This document shows, one piece after another, positions 23,004 through 34,754 of a stretch of DNA of 64,000 bases (the first letter of the stretch is position 1; the number at the start of each line of letters is the position of its first letter). The position numbers were made by a program, and so were the translations under genes. The notes beneath the pieces were generated by a model that was not told the DNA's origin, searched no databases, and was given only the letters and a program-made list of their open reading frames with translations. Source of the DNA: Lactuca virosa (taxonomy: Eukaryota; Streptophyta; Magnoliopsida; Asterales; Asteraceae); NCBI GenBank assembly GCA_928212115.1, contig CAKMRJ010003334.1:96904057-96968056 (forward strand), given 5' to 3'.

Positions 23004-24250
23004 ATGGTTGGAAATTGTCCTATTATTATCGTTAATACTGTTGGTCAATCTTTTTTTCCTTTCTCCAATAATAAGCTCCTCTTAAAAGATATTATTGTCT
23101 CCAACAAAATTGCTAAAAATATTATTTATGTTAGACGTTTCTGCACTGATAATTTTGTTTCTGTCGAGTTTGACCCGTTTGGTTTCTCTGTCAAGGATCT
23201 TAGCACAAGTACCTCGCTACAATGTTGTGATAGCAACCATTCTGATTTATATCCGGTCCTTCCTTCAACCCTCAAGCTTGTTCCTGCTTCTGCTCTTGTT
23301 GCAGCCTCCTTTGACATGTGGCGTCGCCGCCTTGGTCACCTGGGATCTGCAATTTTTATATTTCTTCAGTCTCTTAATTTTATTTCTTGTTCTAGTAAAT
23401 CATCGACTTTGTGTCATGTGTGTCAACTAGGAAAACATTGTCGTCTACCTTTTACTTTTTCAAACACAATAACTGCTCGTGTGTTCGAACTTATTCACTT
23501 TGATCTCCGGACTTCTCCAGTTGCGAGTTTAAGTGGTTTTTAAAAACTATATTTTATTTTTGGATGATTTCTCACATATTTTTATGGATTTTTCCTATAC
23601 GCACAAAATCTGAAGTTTTTCTATCTTACAAAACTTCCGTTCATATGTTATAAATTAATTCAAAACTGACATCCAATTGTTTCAATGCGATAAAGGTCAT
23701 GAGTTTAACAACCAACCTTTTCTTGATTTTTTTTTCAAACAAAACAGAATAAAAGTTAGATTCTCGTGTCCCTACATATCTCAACAAAATGGGAAAGCGG
23801 AACATACTATTCGTAGTGTCCACAATGTTCTTCGTACATTCCTCATTCAAGCCTCTCTCCCTCCTAAATTCTAGGTTGAAGCTATGCAATCGACGATTCA
23901 CACTTTCAATCTCATTCTCACAACTATTATCCAATATCGTACTCCATCTGAAATTCTATTTGGTTTCTCACATACTTACTCTCATTTACATGTTTTTGGA
24001 TGCCTCTGTTATCCCAACACCGTCTCCACTTTCACTCACAAACTTGCTCTGCATTCCTCTGTGTTTGTCTACCTTGGTCTGTCTCTTGATCATCATGTAT
24101 ATATATGCCTATACCTCGTCACTCAAAAAGTTATCATATCTCGTCATGTCATCTTTGATGAAATGCAATTTCCTTATACTAAAATTTATGATTCTACCTT
24201 TCCCGCTGCTTATGAGTCTTTCATCCATGATGACTCTCCCTCGCCTCTAG
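23004..24250 (+). pseudogene. Copia integrase remnant
   Basis: The GAG-pre-integrase block reads DMWRRRLGHLGSAIF (about 23314-23358) with CHVCQLGKHCRLPF. The integrase core continues in another frame with FQCDKGHEFNN (about 23677) and CPYISQQNGKAEHTIRSVHN (about 23770-23829). The C-terminal part has HVFGCLCYPN and YLGLSLDHHVYICL. Frameshifts separate the pieces. Confidence 0.85.
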
Positions 24251-24589
24251 GCATGACACCCAATGATCTACCCACCTCTGCCTCGCCATCAGTATCTACT
24301 TTGGCTCTCCCTTCCTCTTTTTCTACCTCAGGTTCCTCTTTTCCTATGGCTCCCTCCCCCCCTCCACCCACCCACCTCCCCACAACACATCCCATGGTTA
24401 ATAGATCTCGCACTGGCTCTCTTAAACCCAACCAAAATTTCAACTTATCAACCACTTTTGATGTTTTTCCCATCCCTCATTCGACTGTGTAGGCCATGTG
24501 TGACCTAGATTGGTGTGCCGCTATGGACTTCGAGATGTCTGTTTTTCTCTCCAATCACACTTGGGAGCTTGTTCCAAAAAACCCCCTAC

Positions 24590-24763
24590 AACCAACATTA
24601 TTGGTTTTCATTGGCTTTATCGGCACAAGTTTGAGAGTCATGGCCATCTAGATTGATACAAAGGTCATTTAGTTTCTCAAGGGTTTTCTCAACAACCGAA
24701 TCTTGACTTCGATGACATGTTCAATCCTGTCATCAAACCTGCTACCATTCATGACGTTCTTTG

Positions 24764-24840
<77 letters not shown>

Positions 24841-26038
24841 AAATTGGCCCATTCATCAACTTGATGTTAAAAATGCATTCCTTCATGGTGATCTTGCTGA
24901 AACTGTATATATGCACTTACCTTCAGGATATGTGAGCCCCAATCTTTCCAATTACGTATGTCGCCTTCGCAAAGTCTTATACAGTCTAAAACAGACCCCT
25001 CATGCTTAGTACCAATGCTTTCTTGTTTATCGTTCCTCCCTCGGGATTTCATAGTAGAAAGTCTGGCACCTCTCTTTTCACCTTCCATCGTGGATCTGAT
25101 ACCATCTACCTTCTCCTATATGTAGATGGTATTATCCTTACTGCTTCGTCTACTGGACTTATTTCCAAGGTTATCTCCCGTCTGTCTTCTGAGTTTCCCA
25201 TGTCTGACCTTGGACCCTTGTCTTTCTTCCTTTGTAATGCTGGTTCTCGCGATGTATCTAGTCTCTTCCTATCTCAATCTGAGTTTTCTCAGGAGATTCT
25301 TTCTCGTGCTGATATAGTCACCTGCAATCCCTGTAGCACATCGGATGTCACTAAATCCAAGATATCCTCTGATGGTGAGCTCTTTCCCAATCCCACCCTA
25401 TGTCTGAATCTAGCTGGTGCCCTCTAATATCCAACTTTCACTCGTCCTGATATTGCTTATGTTGTTCAACATATATGTCTCTTCGTGCATGATCCTCGTG
25501 TTCCGCATTTCCTTTCTCTTAAGCGTATTCTTCACTACCTTAAAGGTATGTTGACACACAGTCTATTGTCGATCACATGGTTTCTTATTCTGATGTAGAT
25601 TGGGCTGGCTACTACATGTCAGTCTACGTCTGGGTTTTGTGTCTATCTCAGTGATAATCTCGTCTCTCACTCCAGTGCCGAAGCCGAGTATCGGGGGATA
25701 ACTAATGTGGTTGCTAAAACTGCTTGGCTTCAGAATCTTCTCCTTGAGTTATTATGTTTGTTATCTCGTGTCATTGTTGTACTTTGTGACAATGTCAGTG
25801 TCATGTATCTTCTATCCAACCCTGTTCAACACCAAAGAACCAAACATGTGGAAACTGATTTACATTTTGTTAGGGAGCGTGTTGCAGTTGCGATTGAACA
25901 TGTACGTGTTCTTGATGTTCTTTCCGCCTATCAGTATACATACTTATTTACAAAGGGCCTACCTACACAGTTGTTTCTTAATTTTAGACATAGTTTGAAC
26001 ATTCGACAACCTCCTACTCCAACTACGGGGGTGTGTTA
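24590..26038 (+). pseudogene. Copia reverse transcriptase and RNase H remnant
   Basis: RT blocks: FNPVIKPATIHDVL, then after the microsatellite WPIHQLDVKNAFLHGDL, VCRLRKVLYSLKQTPHA and the active-site block LLLYVDGIIL (normally YVDD; here YVDG). RNase H: SAEAEYRGI, KTAWLQNLLLEL, VLCDNVSVMYLLSNP and HQRTKHVETDLHFVRE, ending just before GGGGGTG and the LTR. The altered YVDD motif and several stops make it inactive. Confidence 0.9.
24765..24838. repeat. (TC)n(TA)n microsatellite inside copia RT
   Basis: A TC run passes into about 55 bp of TA, inside the codons between the ATIHDVL and WPIHQLDVKNAF blocks. It shifts the reading frame between the two RT halves. Confidence 0.95.
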
Positions 26039-26123
26039 AATTATATATATCTTATTTGGCTGTGTATTTCTCTTCATGTATAATATAGGGGCTCATTTGT
26101 AACTTGTACACACACACACACAT

Positions 26124-26194
<71 letters not shown>

Positions 26195-26227
26195 TGAACA
26201 AAAAGCTAACAACTACTTTGCCGAACA
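26034..26227 (+). repeat. Copia 3' LTR
   Basis: Follows a purine tract ACGGGGGTG. It begins TGTTAAATTATATATATC and ends either at GCTAACA (26211) or at TGCCGAACA (26227). A long (AC)n(TA)n array (about 26109-26188) has expanded inside it. With no 5' LTR for comparison the end is uncertain. Confidence 0.6.
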
Positions 26228-26715
26228 TTTATGTATAAATAAACTTACAACTTCCAACCACCGGTTAGTTTTATCAAATACATCAAGATCGACAAATCGC
26301 TAGTTTGAATTTGCTTTGGGCTTAATGTTGCATAGGTAGATGTTGAGATTTCCGCTTATTACTTAAAAAACTAAGTAAAATTGAGTCATATATTGTCTTG
26401 AAAATTCATAAGGTTATTTTGGATAAACTAAGTTAAAATGAGTCCTGTATTGTGTCCAAAATATATTTAAATGTTTATAGTTTTGTAAATTGTTTTATAA
26501 CATAATATAATTTTTTCGCTATATTAAATACATTAAAAAAATATGTTGCGGGCCCTACTCAACTCACCCTGATAAGCTGTGACTATGTTTGACACAGTGA
26601 CATATAAGTTATAAGCTCGTTTATTTAAAAAAATTATATTGTTGACAAATAAAAAAGTATATAAATTATTTTCTAAAAATCTAAAACTTTTATCTATTTT
26701 GAGTTGTATTAAAAA
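26228..26715. other. AT-rich spacer, no gene seen
   Basis: Nothing recognisable between the copia LTR and Helitron H2. Confidence 0.4.
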
Positions 26716-27033
26716 CTAGGTGTGAAACCCATGTATTACATGAGTTAATTAAATATCAAAATATAAACATTAAGTATTTTTTAAAATTAAATTTTAAAAT
26801 AAGGAAGGAAAAAACATACTTATTGCGATTTATAATCATATTTATTACATTTAATACTTTACTTATAGAATTATATGTATTATGTGATTTTTTAATTTCA
26901 AAAATTAAAAAAACTTAGAAATTGACATGTGGATATTATTTATTTCAAAAATACCATAAAATGACAAGTGTCAAAACTTATGAGAAATTGACATGTGGCA
27001 AAATGGATCTTCATTTATTAGAGTAGAAGAAGA
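26716..27033 (-). mobile_element. Short non-autonomous Helitron H2
   Basis: On the minus strand it starts at 27033-27027 with TCTTCTTCTACTCTAATAAA and ends with a hairpin around CATGTAATACATG (about 26742-26730) and CTAG at 26719-26716, followed by T. The start matches H1 in CTAATAAATGAA. It lies against the 3' end of the D27-like gene and overlaps its last codons. Confidence 0.6.
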
Positions 27034-28977
27034 TTACTATTATTTTGAGTCATTACCCTGTTCACCCGACCTATCGATTTTAGCAAGTGAAGTTGTGATT
27101 TAAAAGGGTGTCGGAGGTATTTACATAATTTGTAGCAAGGTTGCTTAAATGCTGGATCATCTTGTAGCGTAGGAGGATTCTGCCCAAATATCATATCGCA
27201 ACTCATATCCTCATAATCTGCAATCGTATTTATTAATTAATTAATTGCTTCAATATTTCACTTAATTAATTTGGCTATAACAAATTAAACGATTATATAT
27301 ATGAATCTATATGTGTGACTCATGTACTTACTCGGAACCATGTTGAATGGGACGCCGAAGGAACTCTTAATGAACTCTTGTGATGGTATCTTGCAGAGAT
27401 TGGTGCACATTCCTGCGCAATTAGTCGATTCAAGAAACCTGAATTAACAACAATACTTAATCAATTACTTGCTTATTCATAAACAAACTTACATGTACAT
27501 TTATTATTTCTTTTATTATTAATAAAAAAAAGTTACCATTTTATGCATATGTAAAAATTGGTACAAAATATATAATGATGGCTGTACTCAAAATTAAGTA
27601 GTACCTGCATTTCTTTACATGGACGACATTTCTCTCGATTCTCCCTTCAAACTCAGATTCTATTACCTTATGTTAGAAAACACAAATTAGTAAAATTAAT
27701 TCAGATTAAATGTGAAAATGTGTATAAAGTAGATAATTAAGAAGCAAAGAAGAATGTCGAGACTTGAGGCTGACCTCACATGGACCAACAAGCCAAGGGA
27801 AGAAGATGGTTGTGAAGGTGGCGAAATACTCCCTTGAGAACTTTGAAGGTGGCAACATTGTTTTGATCTGCTTAATTCAACAAGAAGAGTTACATACATA
27901 TATCTTACATTTTTTTTTTATTTAAAAACTTATGACATACTCTTGCAATTTCTGTTTATGATTCATTAGTATTCAAAATTATTTATGTTTAAATTAAAGT
28001 TCATTTTTTTTTTGTCATGTTACGATCAACATGGAGCATTTAAACTTTAATTATAATTGTTTCTATAGTATATAGATGGCAAAATAATTATTTTAGAAGT
28101 AGTGTTTAAAGTGTTACAAAGATATTTGGTTAATAATTAGGCATTCCAACTGAATATACATGCCAAATCACATGGTGTGTATTTATTTTAAAGCATATAC
28201 AAACAATGGATTATTATAGTATGAAATAGTTCAAAAAAACTAAGATAAATTAACTACTGGAATGGAAAATTGCATAAAAACAACGACAACGACTTGCCAG
28301 GAAGGAGATAGGTCGAGGAATAGCACTCTGAAGAGCCTTCACAACAAGCTGTCGTTGTTGGATCGGGTCAAAGTTCTTGAAAACCGCTCCGGCAGCTATC
28401 ACCAAGCTCTCATACCCGCTCTTCTCATTTTTCATCCCTTTGTTTTTGACAAAAGAAAAAAAGTTTTAACAACACCCACTAAAACCTAATCCGTCACCTC
28501 TCGTTTTATAACACAAAAGGTGACGGGTTACCTATATATAGATATAATTGGATTATTATATATCATCAAAAATATCAATGTTAACTTCAAATCTTACGGA
28601 TACATAATATGGATGTCAAATATTTCATTTAAAAGTGTCTTGGTTAATTAATAGAATACATGAAATAATATATTATCTCTAGATAAAATGGAAGAGCAAC
28701 GAAACGAACCAGTGGTGTCTTGCACCGCTTTGGAGAGATAATCAATGGCGACCTGATCGAACCATGTGTCTTTATAGATTGTCTTGCTTGTGGTGGTATC
28801 TATGTTTATGTTATAACTGCTTGTAGCTTCGGTCTTGAGGTTGTTAGTAGAAGTGGATGGTGTCAGTACAGATACAACCGTAAAACGTTTATGTTTGGGT
28901 TGAAAACATTGAGTCATTGGTCGGTTGGCCGACAGGAATCCGATCATTGGCGAAGTTGGAAAAATGATGGTTTCCAT
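27018..28977 (-). CDS. D27L: D27-like (DUF4033) protein, probably plastid carotenoid isomerase family
   Basis: DWARF27-family proteins are iron-containing plastid enzymes; the founding member isomerises beta-carotene at C9 in strigolactone synthesis. Six exons in transcription order: 28977-28710, 28437-28298, 27867-27775, 27666-27605, 27438-27332 and 27217-27018, total 870 bp (289 aa). Intron 2 needs a GC donor (CTG|GCAAGT); the other introns are GT-AG. A Ser/Thr-rich N-terminus (1 to about 60) fits a transit peptide. Family blocks: TIYKDTWFDQ (67-75), NEKSGYESLV (93-102), LPPSKFSREYFATFTTIFFP (141-160), WLVGPCE, and a Cys-rich segment VKKCRFLESTNCAGMCTNLC (184-203), then FNMVPNYEDMSCDMIFGQ and FKQPCYKLC. 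The last residues (about NLLLL) and the stop fall inside Helitron H2. Which D27 paralogue this is cannot be told by eye. Confidence 0.85.
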
Positions 28978-30600
28978 AGTTTATAATGAGAGAAAGACAG
29001 TAATTAAGGTTAGAGTAATAGATATATATGTGTGTATGTATAATGCGTCCAAAAAAGAGAACAACAGAATTTTCACAACTCACTTTGTTTAGATGCCTCG
29101 TTACCGCCTATCCCCTTCCCCAACTTGTTTATTCGTTTATTGTTTTCTACACATTTTTTATTCATGCCAAATACATATGGGTTTATATAAAAATCAAGAA
29201 AACTTTTGTTCAAGTGATCCATATGGGTTATATCAGAGATTCCTTTTTTATTAAAAAAATTATAAAAGGCGGTTTAATTTGAATATTAGTAGATCATCGA
29301 CTATCATCGACTTTCCTTTATCTATAGTTTTTTTATTCCAAATATGGACATCTTAATTTAGCACAAAATGACATTCAAACCATTTCACAAATCAGTTCGA
29401 TTTAACCATTTAGGTTAGGTTTAATGCACCACAACTAGTTTAAATATTAGCTTATTTTTCGAAGTTTTTCATGTTGTCGTTTGATAAATCAATAAATAGC
29501 TTATAAAGTAGTTTATAATCTAGATTTTTAAAAAGCTACTCAAGGTAGCTTTTCAACTAGCTTAAAAAGCTTTTTTAAAATGCTCCCGTATATACTCTTT
29601 ATTATTATAATAAACATATTTTTCTACGTGTCTTTGTATGTCATTTTAAAATTTTCAGCTTATCAGCTAGTTTTTATTGAATGTCATTTTTATCAGCTAT
29701 CAGCTAGTTTTTCAGTTAATATGTTAAAAATATCCTTATCGACAATTACTAAATTGGTGTTTCTAAAATGATAGATTTAAGTTTGAAATCGTTGATGTTT
29801 TTCATAAACATGTTTCGGTAATGTGAAGGTGGTCATTTTACAAAAGGAGAAGCAACAACCATAAGAAGTTAAAAACATTGATAAAGATGTCAAATTTGTG
29901 TTAGTTGATTGTCTTGATTTCTAATTTCAAACAAGTTGAACTTTAAACACAAGTTCCCACATGTTTAATTATTATATTTAATCGTCATTGTCTTTTTCTT
30001 TATTCAAAAATTGTATTTTCTTTGGATTCCCTGTTCCATCAACGTGACACGAGCATTCGAACAAGTGACCTTTTAAATACAACACTAATTTCACATCTTT
30101 AAACATTAGTTATTGTCGCATTAGTTCTTAAATTTTGGACTTTTATGAGATGAAATCCATCATTTTATTTTTATTATTAACCTTTTTGAACAACAAAATA
30201 GGAAAATTGACACCGTAGTACTATCAAATTTAGGGTCTTTTCGGATTGGTCATTAAATTTTTTTTTTCCTTAATAGGTCCTAAAATACAATTTACCTATT
30301 AAATAAGGGAACCAACCAATTTAATTCCGGTTTTACCGATAACACCTAGTCCATGTGGTTTCTATTTTTTTCGAAATTAAAAATTAAAAATTTATCTACT
30401 TGGTTTTCTTTTTCATTTTCCCTTAATAAAACTGATCCCTAAACTGAAACCACTCCACCATTCTTCGTTCACATCTCCATCTTCAATTATCGTGCGTCTT
30501 TCACAGACCATCGCCATCGTCGATGTTGTTGGCAATGGAAAATCGCCACCACTTTCCTTCTATTTTTTTAACAGCCAAAGACTCATATATTCACAATTCT
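28978..30600. other. D27-like upstream region and AT-rich spacer
   Basis: A TATA-like word on the minus strand (about 29030-29018) lies about 45 bp upstream of the D27-like ATG. About 29455-29720 repeats words such as TTATCAGCTAGTTTTT and AGCTTATAAAGTAG, typical of degenerate hAT-like MITEs. No gene supported. Confidence 0.35.
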
Positions 30601-31780
30601 AGCAAATTGCTAGAATGAAAAAAAATTCAATTACAAAGGATTCAAAATCTAAGCGTTCCAAAGTACATCAGACTTGGAAGCTCGAAATTTTAACCAAGAA
30701 AACGATTGCAAAATAACACTATCAAACAATGTATTTTTCCTAATTTGAACCTCATCGAACACCAAAGAATTTCTGAATCTCCATATCACCCAACACTAGT
30801 TACTAAAGTCACTTGTAATCGCAACTTTTTATTTTGAGAAATTGGTTGGTCATCCACCCAAGAAAATCATTCTTTGATCAATAATGAACTTGGGAATGTC
30901 ATCCCACACCAACGAGCAACAAGAGACCAAAGTTGATGCCACCTCACATTGAAAGAGAATGTGCTATGTTGATTCACCTCTCGAATCACCACATGGACAC
31001 AATATCGATACTAACTCCATACATTTTTTTGAAAGGTTAGATCTTGTAGGTATTCTATCTAAAATCAACATCCAAAGAAAAATATTAACTTTTCTTGGAA
31101 GTGAATTATACCAGGTAGTAACTTGGTCGCCACCTACCAGAGAGATACCATCAATAAACGTTCTTGTAGCCTTAACTGAAAAGACCCCCTTCGGATCTAA
31201 TGACCAACAAAACATATCAGATGCATCCGAGAACACTACTCCTTGTAATTCCTCCATCAACTGAGAAAATTATGTCTCAACTCTACCTCTGATCTGCCTT
31301 TGCCAATCCCAAACCCAACTTCCATTGTTGTATCTATCATAAACCAAGCAAAGAGGATCAGTTTCAAGTTGGAATAATCTATTGACTTTAACATGCAATA
31401 GTTGATTCCCCAACTAGACATCAGATCAAAACTTTATCATATTCCCTCTACCAAGTTTTTTTTGTAGAGTTTCCAATGTGATAATACTATTATCATCCAT
31501 TTTTCGAATTGCAATACAATATTGGCCCAAAATCTTGACATTCTTACTCCTCTACCGAACCTAATGAACCATCATCTTCACCATGGATTGATTTCAGAAG
31601 TCTAGCCTTAAATGAGTCACCAATAACCAATGCTACCATTAAATAGACTGAAAATAAAACACATAGATATTTCAAAAATTTAGACATCAAAATTTTCACA
31701 CAAACTTTTCATAGAAAAAGTTATTCGAAAATAATAATTTATTTCGAAATTACCAAAAGAAAAAGAAATTTTGAAATTAA
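30600..31780 (-). pseudogene. LINE (L1-type) 3' remnant with zf-RVT domain
   Basis: The minus-strand frame from 31260 to 30964 reads WSLDPKGVFSVKATRTFIDG, YNSLPRKVNIFLWMLILDRI, PTRSNLSKK and CPCGD...STYHILFQC, the reverse-transcriptase zinc-binding domain found after RT in plant LINEs. Upstream (31780-31261, other frames, with stops) are WVWDWQRQIRGRVET and SFKARLLKSIHGE, also LINE-like. The RT core is missing. The right end meets the truncated LTR of element B. Confidence 0.85.
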
Positions 31781-31782
31781 TT

Positions 31783-31811
31783 TATGTCTAAACTCTACCT
31801 CTGATCTGCCT
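31783..31811 (+). repeat. 29-bp copy of LINE sequence at the B junction
   Basis: Bases 31783-31811 repeat 31271-31299 (ACTCTACCTCTGATCTGCCT in both) with one mismatch. The copy ends exactly where homology to the B LTR begins. Confidence 0.85.
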
Positions 31812-33972
31812 CGGACCGTGAACAACCTTCGAGCCGCATACGAGGTTCATGGCCGTGAACCTCCGGTCTTATCCCTTCGGTGCGGTTTTCAACTAATGTG
31901 TCCCATCAAATTTAGACCCTATTTAAGGGTTGAACCTTGAACTTCACCTCACTTCTTCTTCTCCAGCCGTGAACCCCTCCTTCTCTCTCTAGATCTTCAA
32001 CCACAAAACACCATTCTCTATCAACTAGCATCCACTTTCCTTTGAATCTTCTTAGGATATTGTTAGGATCTTCAAGTGTTCATCATTCTTCAAGCTAGTT
32101 GGACCGTAAACTCAAGAACACCAAGTGTTCTTGGGCCGTGAACACCCAGATGGGCCGTGAACTCAAGATCTTCAAGATCTTTGGGCCGTGAGCACCATTC
32201 AACCTTCCATTTTCGATTCTAACACTTCTTGTGTAAGTATTCCTTACACCATAGATTGTTTCCTTTACACTTTTGAGGTTAGATTCACTAAATGTATACA
32301 TATATATGTCTTAATATGCTAAATATGACTCGTTTGTGCTTCGGAACTTCACTCATGAAACTTATCATCCTTTATCAAATCTTCAATCGAATCACCCACA
32401 TAAGGTGAGTTCATACCCCTATAATCTACCTTTTAAATGGTTTTAAATGCTTTTTAGGGGGAAATACAAGTTGAACACATTATATTTGTGTTAATATCTA
32501 TATGTGTAAGCAACCAAACAAAAGGTTTGCTTATTGTTATTAATATTGTGTTAATATTTACATGTGATATCAAATCACATAAAAGGTTTTCTTATGCTTT
32601 TAATTATTGTGTTTATAATAAAAGATTACCAAATGTTTCCAAAATGACTTAAAGTCATGTAAACTCTTTTAAATACTGTTAAACTCTTCGAAAAACTGTT
32701 AAACTCTTTTAAATGTTTATAAACTCTTTAAACTTATATTTGTCAAAATCATATTTATATATGTATAGGTATATAAATAAGACTTAAAGGGCTTAGGACT
32801 AATGAATTGACTTATTTCCTTTTCCTTGTTGGATGTGGGCTTAAGGTGGAGTTATTTGTCCGAAGGTCGTTTCCTTCTTAATTATATATATTATACATAT
32901 AGGAATATAAAAGGTTACTTCCATCAATATTGTTACCTTTGTATCACGTTGAGCAAAGGCGTACATTCATGAGAGATCATGATAACCAGATAGAACATAT
33001 AAATTATAATAGGTATAATTTATGAAACAAACGAGAAATCTATTTTTACTAGATAAGTATACCAGGTTTAAACTACTTTGTTAAGAAAAAGGATATAATT
33101 CGATCTTTACTTAAACCAGATAAACCAGAAATGTGAGCCACTACTTCACGACATAGCAATATACTTGTTATGTCGCATTTTATAACCAGAGTCTCCTGGA
33201 GGGAGAGCCGACATTGTGTGTATAAATCTATACTGGATTGACAATCCTACACCTCGCTGCTAGCTACAGTGGGACCTGTCGGTCTGCGGGTGACAAATGT
33301 CACAACAGTTTCAACGCCAGAAGGTCGTCGTGTCCATATTAGTGAATCAACATGGTTATAACCACATCACATTTTAACCCTAATTAACTAGTTTAATAAT
33401 AGGGTAGTTATTATACCAGTAGTGTATATTTAAGAAATACTACTGCATCAATCATTTTCCATAAACAAAACAGAAAACATTCTTCTTATAATATTATGGT
33501 GAGTTAAAATTATGTTATCCTTTGTTATGAGTACAATAACACTTAAACGGAACGGTTTTATGGTATTAAAACTACTTTTCAGTTGTAAAGCAGAAAATAT
33601 AGGATTTTCTGGAACGTAATCAATCACTTTCTTAAAACTAAAGCAACCATAGATGAAACTAATACTTATGAACTCACCAACTTAAATGTTGACCCTCTCT
33701 TTCAAAATAACTTGTATTCTCAGGGAATCCAGTAGAGAGGTACACTCCAGGAGCTTTTGAGAAGGCAGCTTAGTACCATGCTGCGTCTTTTGTCTTTTAC
33801 TATATCTACTTTTGATGTTGAATATCTAATGTTTGAACACTCATGTAAAAACTTATACATTATCAATGCAATGGTTGTTGTACTTTGATTACTATAATGT
33901 ATGTGTTGTGATACTTGACATGAAGTCACCCACCCCCAGACGTTTCCGCCGTTCTGGTTTGGCGGTGTGACA
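31812..33972 (+). repeat. 5' LTR of element B (5' end missing)
   Basis: Homology with the 3' LTR begins at CGGACCGTGAACAA. Near-palindrome GGTTCATGGCCGTGAACC lies at 31845-31862, a second motif cluster at about 32100-32190, donor AGGTGAGTTC at about 32403, stem-loop at 32760-32900, conserved block at 33182-33345, and the end GTGTGACA. Confidence 0.85.
32760..32900 (+). repeat. Stem-loop module, LTR of B
   Basis: Equivalent to 2646-2787 of A; the loop reads CCTTTTCCTTGTTGG and GTGGGCTTAAGG. The arms begin and end with TATGTATA-type sequence and its complement. Confidence 0.7.
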
Positions 33973-33975
33973 AAT

Positions 33976-33988
33976 TGGTATCAGAGCA
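33976..33988 (+). other. Primer-binding site of element B (initiator Met tRNA)
   Basis: TGGTATCAGAGCA follows the 5' LTR after a 3-base gap. It matches the 3' end complement of plant initiator-Met tRNA, the usual gypsy primer. Confidence 0.95.
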
Positions 33989-34117
33989 TTGTTTATAGTG
34001 AACTCAGTATATCAGTCATAAAAGATATACAACTATAGACACATTGGGATAAAACACTCTGACTAAGAGTTATACTTTAAATTATAAAATTATTTTATAA
34101 AAGTATAAGTACATGCA

Positions 34118-34120
<3 letters not shown>

Positions 34121-34192
<72 letters not shown>
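34121..34192. repeat. (TA)n microsatellite in leader of B
   Basis: About 70 bp of TA in the untranslated leader of B, absent at the matching place in element C. Confidence 0.95.
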
Positions 34193-34193
<1 letters not shown>

Positions 34194-34594
34194 GAGAACA
34201 AGTATCACAAGAAGAACAAAACAAAAGTATTTGGAGGTTGGACATTACAGTCAAACCTTGACAGTTATGTAGTCATATCTGGGATAAATATAGCATGATC
34301 AACTATATTTATTTGAGATACTCCCAACATGTGTTTGGGAGTGATAGTGGTGTTGCAACGAGTCTAAAACTTACCGACCATTTACATAAAGGAATACTAG
34401 AACCAATCATAAAGTTTAAAAAATACTATAGGAGTATTTTATGATGCTATAGCAACAAAACTAAAAACTTATCAACTTCTTATATCAAGAAGTTCTATAA
34501 TCAAACATATAATTAAAATACTATAGGAGTATTTTAGGTACCATAAATAACTTATGTGAAAATTAAAAGACCCTTTCTGTTAGGTCTATAATTA

Positions 34595-34754
34595 CTAAGT
34601 GTTTACGTTAAAGTTATATATAGTTGAGATTTTATAGACTTAGAATAGGTGATTTTCACTCTACTTCCTGTTCCTTGTTTGGTTGTGGTTTTAGAGTAGG
34701 ATCACTTATTCGAAGGTCTATTTGATCTAGATTATATATATAATCAGTACACAC
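34595..34754 (+). repeat. Stem-loop module, B copy 1
   Basis: Left arm starts CTAAGTGTTTACG and the right arm ends AGTACACACTA. The loop contains CCTGTTCCTTGTTTGGTTG. The most diverged of the internal copies. Confidence 0.75.

Larger units (their letters stand above)
21306..26227 (+). mobile_element. Degenerate Ty1/copia retrotransposon
   Basis: Domains run in copia order: gag (about 21700-22480), protease (about 22930), GAG-pre-integrase and integrase (23004-24250), RT (24590-25430), RNase H (25430-26038), then a short 3' LTR. No 5' LTR or primer-binding site is found upstream, so the element is 5' truncated or its 5' LTR has decayed. The coding part is broken by many stops and frameshifts and by a TC/TA microsatellite in RT. 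Confidence 0.9.
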
